The translations under genes and the position numbers were made by a program. Positions 12,795 to 25,159 of a DNA stretch of 64,000 nucleotides are shown here, in pieces (within the stretch, counting starts at the first letter, position 1; each line of letters starts with the position of its first letter). Origin of the DNA: Lucifuga dentata (lineage: Eukaryota; Chordata; Actinopteri; Ophidiiformes; Bythitidae); contig VXCM01001402.1 in the NCBI GenBank assembly GCA_014773175.1, forward strand, positions 1-64,000, written 5' to 3'. The notes beneath the pieces were generated by a model, which did not search any database, was not told where the DNA came from, and was given only the letters and a program-made list of their open reading frames with translations.

Positions 12795-13310
12795 GAGAAA
12801 AGATTGATTGTGCACAGAACAGATATTTATTCTGACCAACGTATTAATAGGCAAACCAACCTATCGACTTTAAAAAAGCCTTTGATAGTATTCACCTTTT
12901 CTAGAATTCCATAGTCCTAAGATAGTATGGAATTCCAGAAAAGAACCAAACTAATCTGGAAATCAGAGATTAAAAAAATTACCTTGAATACAACAATGGG
13001 GTTCTTTAAGCCTTGAAGCCAGTGTTACTGTATAGTTCAGAATGTCGGAAAGTAACATGTACTGTATCCAAAAATATAATTTTTGCCTCTAGGAGCCTAC
13101 GTATGATCTTACAGATTAGATGGCAATCACGGCATATATGGCAAGAAGAAAATTCAGATGGATTGGACAGGTGCTAAGACAAGAAAACAAAGATAAGCAA
13201 AAATGGCACTGAACACTAAAGGGGAAAAAAGTAAGAGAGGAGAATGGAGAACAGCAGAGATGGAACAAGAAAGAGCAAATTTGTCTTGGGCAAAAGCATG
13301 AAAGATGGCA
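12795..13310 (+). pseudogene. Decayed LINE reverse transcriptase (RTE-like)
   Basis: Frame-shifted fragments of a non-LTR retrotransposon polymerase are visible in order on the plus strand. LCTEQIFILTNVLIG lies near 12802-12850, and IDFKKAFDSIH near 12864-12895 (the palm region with the first catalytic Asp). LRMILQIRWQS lies near 13093-13125, and RRKFRWIGQVLRQ near 13145-13183 (C-terminal segment). At least two frame changes separate them and most of the catalytic core is missing, so it is inactive. The order and wording of the motifs resemble RTE-type LINEs; clade assignment is tentative. A short palindromic stretch lies at about 12899-12942 inside it. Confidence 0.75.
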
Positions 13311-13372
13311 AAGGATAGATGTTGTTGGTGGTGTACTGTTTTAAGTCCCAGTGACACCAAAAGGAAAGGACT

Positions 13373-13416
13373 GAAGAAGAAGAAGAAGAAGAAGAAGAAG
13401 AAGAAGAAGAAGAAGA
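13373..13416. repeat. (GAA)n trinucleotide repeat
   Basis: About 14 GAA/AGA units follow directly on the decayed LINE, possibly grown from its A-rich 3' end. The poly-lysine and poly-serine open frames across it are artefacts. Confidence 0.95.
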
Positions 13417-13505
13417 TTTTCCCTTCATTGAGTGTGTCAGCTTTGTCGCACTTTGTCACGATCATCTCAACCTCATGCATTTATAATAGCAAAGTAACCA
13501 CTTTT

Positions 13506-13566
13506 ACACACACGCGTGCGCATGCACACACATACACACACACCAGCCCCCATATACACACATACA
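13506..13566. repeat. Imperfect (CA)n repeat
   Basis: CA-rich, with CGCGTGCGCATG and CCAGCCCC interruptions. Confidence 0.85.
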
Positions 13567-14146
13567 CCACTAGTCTTTATAAGTACTTTACTGTACCACA
13601 AAAACATTAAACGGAAGGAGCTGCATACAGTATGACACACAGATTTAAGACAACATATATTTCATGGCTTTTCATTTCCGCTGGATTAAATCCAGCCGCT
13701 CTGAGTTTGCTCGTTCCATACGGTCACATCGGTCCTTATGTGATGTGAATCTTTCCTTTGTCCAAAACAATGACAGCAATCTCCTTTTGGCATGAAACAG
13801 AATTCAAATCCTCTTTCTCTAGAAGATGCGTTTTGTACTCCTTGTGGATAATGATTTTCTGTGTTTTAGCATGCATTAATCTATGTGGAGGATCTAAGTA
13901 TCTAAAGAGCTATGGCACAGAGCGTCTCATTAAACAAAAGCATATAAAACTAAAGTTCAACATATTGCAATTAGCCCATGTGTTTACAAGATGAAACGTG
14001 TATAGTATCATCATTATTATTACATTACTCCACCATATACTGTAGATTTCTATTTCTCTCTTCTCTCTGTTCAGCTCACTCTCTCACTCCATCTCGCTCC
14101 ATTCATGTCCTCCAGTAGAAGCCTGTTTTAATCCACTGTCAGGATT
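13567..14146 (-). other. 3' flank and probable 3' UTR of htr1d
   Basis: Sequence following the htr1d stop on the minus strand, with no other gene visible. An ATTAAA-type signal lies very close to the stop (plus TTTAAT, about 14126-14131), and others lie further on. I cannot choose the true polyadenylation site from sequence alone. Confidence 0.4.
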
Positions 14147-15295
14147 TCAGGAGAACCTTCTGAATTTGATGAGTTTTTGGAAGGCCTGTTTGAACTCATC
14201 ATTGAATGCCGTGTAGATAACAGGATTGATGAGAGAGTTCAGGTATCCCAGCCAGGTGAAGACGTCAAAAAGCACAGGATCAAACCAACATTCTTTACAT
14301 ATGGCCATGACAAGCGTGCCGATGAAGAATGGGAGCCAACAGATGATGAAAGCACCCAGAATGATGCCCAGTGTCTTGGTTGCTTTCCTTTCCCGTGCAG
14401 CACATAGACGTTTCCTCTCCAGCACACTGTCTGCCAGCTTCACTTTCACACTATTCATGAACAGGGGTGATCCTCCCCCTGCATTTCCCATGCCAGAGTG
14501 TAGGTGTGCTTCCTGGTTGGAGGCAGAATTGAGAGAACAGAGAGAAGAGCCTGCGGAGGTCTGGATGAGCTGAGCTGTGGTGAAACGTTTCCCAGAGGAC
14601 GACGGGGTCTTAAAGATGTGAGAACGAGCAGCCACGTAGATCCGTCCATAGAGGATGATTAGAAGCACTGTGGGAACGTAGAAGGCGCCAAAGGTTGAGT
14701 ATAGGGTGTAGGAGATCTGATCTGTATTCACCATACACTCTGTCAGCTCTTCCTGGGCTTTGGCCTGCCTCCAGAAAAGTGGAGGCATGGAAATCGATAT
14801 GGAGATTACCCACACCACTCCAACCATGATCGCTGCCCGACGCATTGTGCGACGTTTTGAGTACTCCAGAGCATCGGTGATGGCCCAGTAGCGGTCTAAC
14901 GCAATCACACATAGGTGCAAGATGGAGGCTGTGCAGAACGTGATGTCAGATGACAGCCAGATGTCACAAACAATCTGCCCCAGTGACCAGGTCTTGCTTA
15001 CAGTGTAGACGATGCTTATTGGCATGACTAAGATGGACACCAGCAGGTCTGTGACGGCCAGCGAGCCAATCAGGAAGTTAGCAGGTGTGTGGAGCTTCCT
15101 GGTGAGGAAGATGGTGGCGATGACAAAGGCATTGGACAGCACCGTAGCCAGAGTGACGATGGCCAACAGTGCAGACAGAGAGATCTGCAGGCCAAGCAGT
15201 GTGGCCTCATTCCAGGGCGCAGGGGTGGTAGTCTCAGGAATCTCTGTAGTGTTGCTGTTGTAGTAAAACTCTAGTGAGCTATTATCCAGTTCCAT
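14147..15295 (-). CDS. htr1d: 5-hydroxytryptamine receptor 1D (Gi/o-coupled GPCR), complete, single coding exon
   Basis: Complete 382-residue class A GPCR for serotonin; the family couples to Gi/o to lower cAMP and acts at the plasma membrane, largely as a neuronal auto/heteroreceptor. Seen: N-glycosylation sequons at N5 and N15; TM1 about 34-64; conserved TM3 cysteine C110 with partner C187 in extracellular loop 2; amine-binding D117 (3.32); DRY at 134-136; S200/T201/A204 in TM5 (5.42/5.43/5.46); CWLP at 319-322 followed by F323/F324; T347 at 7.39; NPVIY at 357-361. The long third loop (about 222-303) has the [11 protein letters not shown] stretch, and [10 protein letters not shown] follows the DRY region; both favour 1D over 1B. 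The tail is short (ends FRRFS) with no cysteine for palmitoylation. The start ATG has A at -3 and G at +4 and gives full family length. The coding region has no intron, usual for 5-HT1 receptors. Naming is from remembered family sequences; the 1B/1D split would need a tree. Confidence 0.97.
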   Translation of the reverse strand: MELDNSSLEFYYNSNTTEIPETTTPAPWNEATLLGLQISLSALLAIVTLATVLSNAFVIATIFLTRKLHTPANFLIGSLAVTDLLVSILVMPISIVYTVSKTWSLGQIVCDIWLSSDITFCTASILHLCVIALDRYWAITDALEYSKRRTMRRAAIMVGVVWVISISISMPPLFWRQAKAQEELTECMVNTDQISYTLYSTFGAFYVPTVLLIILYGRIYVAARSHIFKTPSSSGKRFTTAQLIQTSAGSSLCSLNSASNQEAHLHSGMGNAGGGSPLFMNSVKVKLADSVLERKRLCAARERKATKTLGIILGAFIICWLPFFIGTLVMAICKECWFDPVLFDVFTWLGYLNSLINPVIYTAFNDEFKQAFQKLIKFRRFS

Positions 15296-15333
15296 CTTTC
15301 CTCTGCTCCTTTCAGCCCTCTTTTGTACAAAGT

Positions 15334-15387
15334 TTAGAGCAGCCTCATCCCCGCTGTGTCAAATTGTAAACAGATCAATTCAGGCAT
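15334..15387 (-). promoter_or_regulatory. Upstream ORF (17 codons) in the htr1d 5' leader
   Basis: An ATG lies 92 bases upstream of the htr1d start and opens a 17-codon ORF that stops (TAA) before the main ATG. It has G at -3 but C at +4, so initiation would be moderate. It falls in the leader whichever first exon is used, if the acceptor at 15392-15394 is real. Upstream ORFs often dampen translation of the main frame; that role here is inferred only. Confidence 0.4.
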
Positions 15388-15420
15388 GGCTCTGAGGAGA
15401 GCAGTACTACAGGGTGACAA
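15388..15420 (-). promoter_or_regulatory. Candidate splice acceptor upstream of the htr1d ATG
   Basis: Read on the minus strand, a pyrimidine-rich tract (ACTGCTCTCCTCAG) ends in CAG at plus positions 15394-15392. It would start the coding exon at 15391 and leave a leader of 96 bases. It pairs logically with the donor at 34555-34560, giving a 5' intron of about 19 kb. Vertebrate 5-HT1-type genes can have noncoding first exons; use of this site is inferred, and an unspliced leader remains possible. Confidence 0.45.
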
Positions 15421-18400
15421 CATTGGCTTTTGGCTTTGAAAAATGCTGAAGGTCTTTTATCCACTTTTCAGTGGATAGATAACATTTTCCTGCATTTCCC
15501 ATTCCCTTTATAGCAATGTGATTTCATATTAACCTTTAGCAAACATCTAATTCCACTATTTCAGTTCCCAGCTAATGGTTCTGTAATTGAAACCAACTCA
15601 TTTGTCCAGTGCAGTTGAGTTCAGAATATTGATTCCACTCAGTGATGTAGCTGCAAGAGACTTGAATCCTAATTTGTATTCAGCTCTTGTCAGACAGGCA
15701 CTTCTTTTCTCTCTCTCCCCGATGCTCTTATCTCATCTCCAACCAGCAGCCAGCCAGCTCTACATTCAGACCAGCCTTCCTATCTGTCAAATACTTTAAT
15801 GGGCTCCTCCTTTTCAATAAACCGAAGCGCAGAGCTGCATGTGGGGAGACAATGACAACAGATACACAGGTTTGCTTGTTGTCTCTCTGTTATCTAATTT
15901 GAAGTCAGCATGAAGCCTTCCAAATTAAGGCTGGAGCTGAAACTCGACAGGATCCTGTGTCTTTGATCATAATGGAAAACCAGAACATTACAGTAACGTG
16001 ATCCACATCAAAACAAGACGAGGAAATATTGTATTCAGTCCACTCGTAGATAACTCTTCTGTCCATTTAGCATTTAGCAGCGATCAGCAAAGCTGCATTC
16101 ATGTTCCCAGTGCACAACTTGTGTGCCAGAGTAGATATTTAGCTCTGTTAGGGAGTATTTTCTTCTTTTCTTCAGCTTTGCCTTCCAGATAAACATTCAG
16201 CTGTCATGTCCACTAGAAATACAGCTGTCAAGGTTTAGTCCAGTCAGTCAAAGTTTCATGAAGCGTTGTCTACAGCATCCTAGGTGAGACATATGGGAGA
16301 GAAAATGAAAAAAAAAGTAAGTTATTTTCAAGTAATGTAAAACAAATAGGCAATGACAGGATTCTGTCATTTACTGAACATACATGGAGTGCGGGTAATC
16401 GAAGTTAAGGAAGAGTTCACCAGGTGAGGAAATGCAGGAAATGCACGTAGAGGTGACTTACTCCGATTATTGTGTTCACCTGTCCTAATAAATCGATTTA
16501 CAATCAAATAATCTACTGTACATCCGTTATTCAGAGTAAGCTTACTCCAATTTATGCCATTTTCAATTAAATTGTGGTGTAGACAATCTGAGTACAGTAT
16601 ATACTTAATCAAAGTTTTAATGTGCATGTAAACATACTGACTGAATAAAAACTGCAGAAAAAGTAAATATAAATAGACTCAATCAAAATATGATAGCAGC
16701 ATTGCTTTGCTGCTTATATTTTGAAAATGATCACATCAGTGGGGCTTTGATGTAAAGCAGCACTAATGATCTCGATTACTGAAACTATCAGATATCAAAG
16801 CTACATTCTGAACATAAAAGCAAATAATGTTCCCAGGCTTTCAAATCATGAAAATCTATATTCCTTATGAAAATATATGAAGGTCCTTCCATCCAGCCAT
16901 TCTCTGTATCCTGTTTGGGTTCTAGTCTAGCTTTGATTTATGAATGAATGCCTGCAGCACTGACCACTCAATACTGAGGAATAATGCAAGAACCACTCTT
17001 ATAATTTTAATTGCACCTAAAGTAGGCAGGTACTATATGATTTCTGGAGCACAGCAGAGTAAATAATGCTGATATAGACTTAACAGAAGAGTAACAAATG
17101 GTCCACTAATACCTCTCATTGTTTTTCAGAAGTTATTTTACAGTGTTATGCCCCATATGTACACTGTAAAACCTTTTAAGCCTTACATAAGATTTTGAAC
17201 AATTAAACCAGGAATGAATTAGGGAGAGAAATGAAGATGTTTTGCTTAATGGAACAGGGTTTGTAAAAATTAATTTCATCCATATGACTGCTTCTTGTTT
17301 TCACACATCAACAAGCTTTGAAGTAATGCTGGAATATTAAGGAACAAAGCTGCCAAAACCAAGTGGTGTGTTTGACACCATAATTACAAATGTTTGCCAT
17401 TTCACACTTACACATCCATTTCGAGTGTCAAGATTGAGATCAGAAAGCATGTCTATTCCTGATAGAACTCTGTAAATTACCTCCGCTAGCTAAGGCGCTG
17501 ACTGACAGTTAGGCTTTTGAAGGGGATTATTGTACTTCAGCAGTGACAACAAATAAGCATATTAAAAGATAGGAAAAAAACAGCCAAGTCTATTTAATAC
17601 GTTTATCTGCAGATGCTCATATGAGCAGGAAAATATTTTTATAAACTGAAATCTATCTCGATTGAGAATAGCTTTGTATATTATTTATGTGCAGTTTGTG
17701 CTTCAGTCAGTGGAGATGCTTTTGGATAAGTGCAAGAAAAACTTCAATTTGGTTATTGAAATGAGAAGTGATGTGACCTTGCCTGGAGTTTTAAGAGTCT
17801 AAAACTTCATGAAATGCAATCATGATGTACAGAAAAGTGGTATTTTATGTTGTGTACTTTTTACAAATTGGTATTTTTTAGAAAAAGTTGAATAAGAACC
17901 ACCAGATTTGGCATTTTCAGAAAGCAAATAAGTAATTTTTGAATCTGACGTAAGGGCTGCATTTACAGCTTGTGTTCAAATGCGATGTGGTCCAGAAAAT
18001 GAAATATACAAGTTAATGCAAGATGTAAATGCACAAAGAAAAGATTGCAATCGCACCTGCCAAACTACACACAGAGGAAGTCTGGCTCACGTTGTGATTG
18101 GATCTCAGTTACAATTACTGTAGGTTGCAATCAGGTACAACCAGGAGACATTCATGAGATAAAATCTGCCCACTAGTTGAAAACATCACTCCACCTTGTC
18201 TTACCAGTTCCACCCGCTCCTATTAATAAAGTTATTTTGAATTGGAGTTGATGACTTCCTGTAAATGGGTGTCTGCAACAAGTAGGAAACAAGTTGTACA
18301 GATGAGCCACCTACTGAGAACAGATCGCAATGCGGACAGAATCCATTCCAAGAACACTTTTTAATACAAGGTGTAAATGCAAGTTCCAACATTGGAAGTC

Positions 18401-19022
18401 ATTATCCAGATAGATACATAGCTCACATTTTGATGCAGGGTGGAAATGGGGCCAATGGATACAGATTATTGATAAATGTATGAGCTAATCACTGGCAAAC
18501 AGTAGAAAATGACATTAGAGAGACTTTTGGCTCAAGTTCAATTGTCTTTTGATTGAATTCCAAGCTTCTACATCTGTTCAGTGTCTAACAGCAAAACAAA
18601 GCGCTGGTGTCCCCACATTCAGTTACATTTTATGAAAGCTTCATGTTTCCCTTCTATAAACTAAAGACCAGAAACAGGACCAAAGAAAGAGACAGAAGAA
18701 AGAGTGGGGAAAGAAAGAGTGAGTGGTGTCTATCAAACTGAGCATTTGCAGGGGCAGTTAGCTTCAGTTCTTCTCAATTACTTTGGCAAATGAAATAAAG
18801 CCCCATCAGATGGTAGGAAGGTAAAATGCGATTTGGAGGCTAAGAAATGAGATTCCTCAGTAATTTATTTTGGCAGAGGACAGTGTAACATTGGCTTGTT
18901 GCTGACTGACAGCAAGAAGGTTAGTGAAGGATGCACAGGGTGGCTAATTAAGAGACCTGGGAAGAATCTTGGTTGGCTGGTGAAGGTGGTGGACAAAGGT
19001 TTAGGGAAAGTGTATATATAAA
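15421..19022. other. Noncoding upstream flank, candidate htr1d intron 1 (3' part)
   Basis: No gene recognised. It contains the MITE-like copy at about 16390-16639. Several repeat-free stretches, for example 17465-17560 and 18840-18960, have mixed composition and could be regulatory. The open frame at 18201-18392 has no family motif. Confidence 0.5.
16390..16639. mobile_element. MITE-like element, CATGTAAACA family (copy 2)
   Basis: Shares ACCAGGTGAGGAAATGCA with copy 1 and ends with AATCAAAGTTTTAATGTGCA, then TGTAAACATACTG, a close match to the ends near 2728 and 45297. The left boundary is blurred. Confidence 0.6.
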
Positions 19023-19974
19023 GCTACGTTCACATTACAGGCCTTAATGCTCAATTCCGATTTTTAATCAGATCCGATCTTTTTGTGTTGATGGTTCACA
19101 TTCATGTTTGTAAGTTACCTGTATCCGACACCACTGTGAACACTGCTGAGGTCATAAACTGCCATGCACATGCAGATGTAACTAAAATGTGAGCTGCATG
19201 GTAAGAATAACAACAGTAACCATATTTTTGTGTGACAGTACACAGGACGCAGTTTGTCACGTATTTTTGTGCACGTCATTTCATATATAACACTAGGTCT
19301 CCAACGTGCTGAAAATAACATTCAAACCAGTTTTACAAGTGGAGCTGAGAAGTGTAATTTTACTGGTGGTGACTGTGAGCTCCAGAGTCTGGAGCTCAGG
19401 AGCCAGCTGGGCTCAGCCTCTGCGCTCTGCTGCGAGAGTGCACATTACGTCAGTGTCAGTGTGTGGGTACAAGAACAGAGCTCTATGGTGGGACCGCGAT
19501 GTTCAGAAGTTCACAGAGGAACAGTCACTGAAAACCTTTAGATGTCTCCATATATATCCAACAAATTTAAAACTTCTTCATCTCTCCACTGACCCCCATC
19601 ACTGTTGTTGCTCTCCTCCATATTTATTTTTATCGGGGCTGCTATGAGGCGCCGACACTGAATGAGGACGAGATGCAATATGCGCATACGCAGATAAGTG
19701 AGACATTAAAAAAAACCCCACATGAATTCTGATCTGACCGGTCAGACAGTGGAGCCAGAGATCAGATATGGATCGGAACTAGGACCACATATGCAAGTGG
19801 CCCAGATCTGATACAAAAATAAATAAATAAATAAATAAATAAATAAATTAAAATAAATATAAAAAAAATCAGATCTGGCTTGTTCAAAAGCCAGATGTGA
19901 AAAATCAGATCTGATTCACATGGAGGCAAAAAAAATCGGACCTGGGCCACTTCAGCGTGTGGTGTGAAAGTAGC
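19023..19974. mobile_element. Large non-autonomous DNA element with GCTAC...GTAGC ends
   Basis: Begins GCTACGTTCACATTACAGGC and ends GGTGTGAAAGTAGC, with several inward-facing blocks built on CAGATCTGAT/ATCAGATCCGAT near both ends. This pattern is characteristic of MITE-like elements common in fish genomes. It carries no transposase. A (TAAA)n stretch lies inside at 19814-19858. No target-site duplication was identified, so the superfamily (hAT or PIF/Harbinger) is open. Confidence 0.65.
19814..19858. repeat. (TAAA)n tetranucleotide repeat
   Basis: About eight units, slightly imperfect at the right edge, inside the large MITE. Confidence 0.9.
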
Positions 19975-20799
19975 CTATGATAACTGACTTAAAATAAGGG
20001 AGGATGCAACAAAATGTTCCAAATATGCCAATATGACACAGAATTTTTTTTTTTTTAATAATAGTTATTTGACATATTTTTATTCATCATTTTAATATTT
20101 GGCATATGACCCTATATTGTCTAAAGGCACTAATTCACACAATTTGTGTGTTTGCTTCTGTTCACTCCATACTACTACTACTACTTGTAACAATTCTAAC
20201 AATATATTAAAAATGCTCTTTAGGGATTCAATGTCTTCTTAGGATTGAAATAGTTTTATTAGTTGAGATTTATCCTGTATGGTGTTTGGAAAAATATAAA
20301 CACTGGACATTCACGATGGAATAGCTATATTTTCCAGTGTTATCAGTTGAGAAAAAAAAGATTAATTTCTGCACCAAGTTATTTTCCTTTTTTCATTTCA
20401 TTTCCTGTCTCTTATAATCAGTTTGTACAGTTGCAGCCTACAGGCAATGATATGTAAGTTATAATCACAGATGGTTTTCTCTTCTTCACAGTGTTTTACT
20501 ATCCTAACACTCTTACCAGACACAAAAACAACTCACAAGATATTAAAAAAAAAATGATTTTGGGCAACTGGATAACTGCTTAATTTCTGAGTATCCATTA
20601 CTGAAGTCAGCAAATGAGCTGATAACAATATTAGCATAATCCATCATAAAAATTATACAATGATGCCAGGAATGATTCTATTGCAGTGAAAGTCATATTT
20701 TCTAAACAGTGTTTGTTCCATTTTTGAGTTAAATTCTTTTATGTAGATTAACCCATAAAAGTCCAGAATATCTAAAAATCTAAAATTAATCCAGATTTT
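19975..20799. other. Noncoding AT-rich sequence
   Basis: No gene seen. Short oligo-T near 20044-20056 and a (CTA)n-like stretch near 20170-20185. Confidence 0.6.
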
Positions 20800-21215
20800 C
20801 CAGGGTTTTTCCTGGATATACAGGATTATTCACATTGTTTTCATCGTTTTTCTTGACCTTTTAAGATTATTCCTGACTTTTCTGGAGTATTCCCAGCATT
20901 TCTCAGATATTAATAACCTTTTGGGGTTATTCCTGATTTCATGACCATTTCCAATATTTCCAGGAAACTCCTCACTTTTTTAGTGGTATCCCAACTTTTC
21001 AGGATTGTTCTGGAGTTCAATATTATTCCTGACTTTTCATGATTACCAGAATTCTCATAACTTTTCCTGACTTGACCTTCCAGGGTTATTCCCACTATTG
21101 TGAATCTATTCATGATATTTCTGTATTACTCAAGTTGTCAAATTTCATGGTTACTCCTGACTTTTCAAAGTTATTCCATATTTTTCTTTGCTGTCCCAAA
21201 CTTCCCAACATATCC
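20800..21215. repeat. Degenerate minisatellite, unit about 20-22 bp
   Basis: The phrase TTATTCCTGACTTTTC or close variants recurs about every 20-22 bases, near 20867, 20928, 21023, 21060 and 21150, with more diverged units between. Both strands give repetitive short peptides with frame breaks, as expected for a decayed tandem repeat rather than a gene. Confidence 0.7.
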
Positions 21216-24200
21216 AGGTTAAAACTTAGAAAAATAACACATCTAGTTGCACATGTATGAAACATTGCTATAAATATAAATGGTGCTGGGTGAAAAAAGC
21301 ACTTGAGAGCGTGACAACCTTACAGTCCTGCTCCATTTTCATCTCCACATTCAGTGTAGGAGTCTTCAATAAGAGCACCAGTAACCAACATTTATAACAT
21401 TAATAATGCTTGACTCAGTCTTGAATTATATCCCACTGACTGGACCACATGGTGAGATAATGAAGAAGATTGTGGTGGACGACGTCTTATTCCTCATTCA
21501 CTAATGCCTGTTGTAAGTTACTATACCATAATATAGTTCTGGTGGATAAAATTATCCGCACAGAAATACAGCAACATCTTTGATTGATGGCTGATTTGCT
21601 TATCTGTTTACAAATCAATCAAGTCAAGGATAAGGCTTATCTCCTAAGGGTCTGGTTCACAGTGCAATGAGATAATGAGCTTCATAATGAATGAATGAGA
21701 GGAAAACATTTTCAATTACAAACAGGCCTTGCTTAAATTGGGCTGTGTATGGTTAGATTTCACATCTGGCTTTGAAACTGAGGATTTTATGGAGGGTTAG
21801 CATGAATTGACCCAACAAGGTGAGGTTTGCACTGACCCCTGTTGAAGCATCCAAAGAAAGAAAAACATGAAATCACACTTTGGTTCAGGAATTGGGTTAA
21901 AATGAGCAGAAAAATCTATTATTTGATTTGTGTGGATGAAGAAGAGAGCCCTATAATCCATTGTATCATGCCCCATTAACATCAAATACAGAGCCTTCCA
22001 CTGGGCCAAATCCCAGTGAACCCAGCAGGCCTGCAAACACTGAACAGCCCCACTGGAGATAGGCTAATTGATTTAGCTCAGGGGAGGATGAGCCATGGCT
22101 ACCTTTCCTCTGAGCTAATGCCCTTTGTTTACTCAAGTGTGCCTGAAGCAATAGGTGGACATGGATGTATTGTACTTTTTATTTATTTATTTACTTGTAC
22201 ATCAATGGAGAGAGTGGCTGGGGATTGACGAAGGGGTAGACGGATGAATGGGTGGATGTAACATGAGTCACTGGATTTATTGAGACCGTGGTGCAGTTTA
22301 CAGAGAGCCAAGGTTTGATGCCTGTTGTTAAACCATTCAGCAAACAAAGAGGGATCAACAATCTGAGATTTGAGATTTTACAGCTGTTCTAGACTTGGTT
22401 AACTGGTCCGATATTCCAGCATTGGTTCATTCTGCTTCTGGTTTCATCCAGCATGCAGTCTAGGATGGTGCTGTCTGATTTTGAAAGAAAGAAGTTTGCT
22501 TAGTATCATAGAAATACTGAATTATAGATAGAGCTGGATCATGTGTGGGATAGTTGATGGATGGTTGTTTTACAATTCTGTAGAACAGTGAAACAATGAA
22601 ATATTGATTACTAAGAATGTTTGAACAATCAAAGTGAGTTCAGAAGTTGTATATTAAAGCAGAGCCTAAAGGTTATAGTGTCTAAAGTCAAAACACAGCA
22701 GGGGGATGAAGTCGACACAATATCTCAGCATAGAACCACAGAAAGCTGCTGTAAATGAAATGTTTTGATAGAATGCAATCTTTTTATTTACCATAAATCC
22801 ACAAATCACATACTGATTATATTGATTATAACCACTATTTGTTATTTATGTGCACTAACATATATTTCATGAATGGCTATGCTGGCATGTTGCTGTATAA
22901 TTAAGAAAATAGCACGTGAAAAACCCCAACGTGGAAACAGTGGAGGACTTGTGTGATAGCAGAACAGGAGCTTGTGTGGGTGAGTCTGTCAGCATGTGCA
23001 CGTACAAACACACATGTTCATACATGCGCTACCTTCCACATATCCACCCCCACACACGAGCACGTACACACACAAGCATAGAAAAACATTAAGTAGCACA
23101 CAATTCATCTCCAGAGGACCTGGTATTGAGGATATTTTAGGGGCTTTACAGACTCATTCTGGTTCATGCTGATTGATTCATTTTCTAATACATGAATCGC
23201 CCTTAACCAATGACACAGAGATATTCAGTCGTCTGTAATTCAAATTTTGGGTATATTTGGATACAAAGAAAATAACTCACCCTACAGACTGGGAAAGATA
23301 ATATGTGCTCTTCTGTAAGCCATTATAAAAGTGACTTCCTCTTTGCAAGAAAAAAAATATGATTTATCTGTTAATGAAAGGCACTAAAATGGTTATTTAC
23401 AATAACCAGCAGCACCTGTTGCGTGCCCATATTTTTGGTGACAAAACATCAATTTTAGAAATGATTTGAAAGCTTTTGAAAAGTTTGTTATAGCCTCTGA
23501 TTGCAGAGACAGCCATTCCACTATCACACCACCCAATGATCCTTGGAAACTGGAACAAGTCCAGTGCAAATCTAGGACACCTGAAAGGCCCTCCATTGAG
23601 AGTGGACCTGAGATGAGCAGATAGAGATAAACTATCACTGCCATCAGCATGCATGTGTGTGCGTATGTGTGTGTCTGCATATGTCTGTGTGCATGTGTGT
23701 GTGTGTGTGTGTGTGTGTGTGAAGGAGAGAAGTAAAGTAGGAGAGAAAGACATTTCAGGGAGAGAAGCAGAGAGTACAACTGAGGATCTGGTTTAAATCT
23801 GAGAGGACAGAGAGCTTACAGTCAGAATGCTGTTAGGACGGCATTGTGCTGTCCCAAACATTCATGTTGTTCCTCCAGGAATTCACAAGTTTACAATCGC
23901 GAGGCTAAAGCAAACTACAAAATGCAGCTTTGTCCATTTTTGTCCAGTCTTCATAATATCTGGTCAAATCAGAAGACTGATTCCAAATTTTACTGGACCA
24001 CATAAAACCAATCCAGAGTCATTGTCATAGAAATTCACATTTGAACTCAACAATCAAATCTTCTTACAAATAAAGGCTAAAGGGCTTGCTTTCCTCAGCA
24101 GCAGCTTCATCTAAACAAAACCATCTGTAAGAACTAAAACGAAACATTTAACTTTTGGAGCTTGTTGGGCTGCTCAAATAAAACGTTATTCTTATGCGGT

Positions 24201-25159
24201 ATAATGTGACATAATTGCAGTCAAAGTTATCAGCTGCAAGAGTCACCTTTTAGTGTCATGCCACCACTGGAGATTTAAAATGATGTCCACAATGACACAA
24301 ATGCACCTCCATCAATGATTGGCCTAGCAAGAGATGAAGACGGAACAGGGTGGGTGGTGGGTAACTGAACCATTTCCTCTCTGGGAGGTTTTAAGAGCAG
24401 CTTATCCTACAGTGCCACCAAAATTCCCAACGTTGAGATGCACAGCCATCATGTTTGGATGAGAAACATGAATGGCGGGATATGCGAACAGCCCTTTTTG
24501 AAGCCAATCACATTCATGTCAGAGCCATGTTTGTGCCAAGTATGCACCAAACCCACAGGAAATAATTACATGTTGCAATTGAGGATCAGTTCCTTTCGAA
24601 TCATATTTTGCCAACTGACAATTTCTGAACATTACCACACTTTGTTGCAAAATGACTTAAATAAATCAAAGGGATGTGGTGCATACTGCACCAAAGCTGT
24701 GTACAAAATGTGTGCTAAGCTGCAGCACACATTTTCTTGGGTTTTTCATGGCCAAAGATCTGCAGTGCAACCAGCAAATAAGGGTGCAGTTTGTTAGATT
24801 TTGGTGTATTTACATGCCTGTTACTGCAGTACCTGCTGTACTGCTGCTAATACTGTGAGTGAAGCAAGAGTTTAATTAAGCCATTTACATAAGCTGTCAA
24901 CTGATAATCCTGTTTACATGACTAATTTTAATCATTCCCAAATTACTACAGAAATTAGGGGCTTTTGCTAAAATAAAACTGCTTCTATTCTCAGTATTAT
25001 TAAAATTAAATAAATTGTCTGAAACCAGTTATACCACATCATGTTGTTCATTGCAACCACAGAACTCTCTGCTGTGATTAAAAATGCAGGTATGACTTTT
25101 GGGAAACCCAGAGGAAAGAAGGAATCATACTGCATGCCAATCCACAGACTGAAGAGTGG
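21216..25159. other. Noncoding, candidate htr1d intron 1 (middle)
   Basis: No gene recognised. It contains an (ATTT)-like stretch near 22175-22195, CA-rich sequence near 23000-23080 and the (GT)n repeat at 23649-23721. Open frames at 23393-23779 and 24438-24797 lack motifs; the first runs through the microsatellite. Confidence 0.5.
23649..23721. repeat. (GT)n microsatellite, imperfect left half
   Basis: Interrupted GT sequence followed by about 14 clean GT units. Confidence 0.95.

Noticed and set aside
13154..13480. Poly-Phe, poly-Ser and poly-Lys open frames
   Set aside because: Produced by the (GAA)n repeat in its various frames.
14177..14649. Open frames on the plus strand and other minus frames across the receptor
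   Set aside because: They are shadows of the htr1d coding sequence with no family motif of their own.
20910..21113. Minus-strand repetitive peptide (KSGI-type repeats) as a gene
   Set aside because: The peptide follows the decayed minisatellite, breaks frame, and has no start context.
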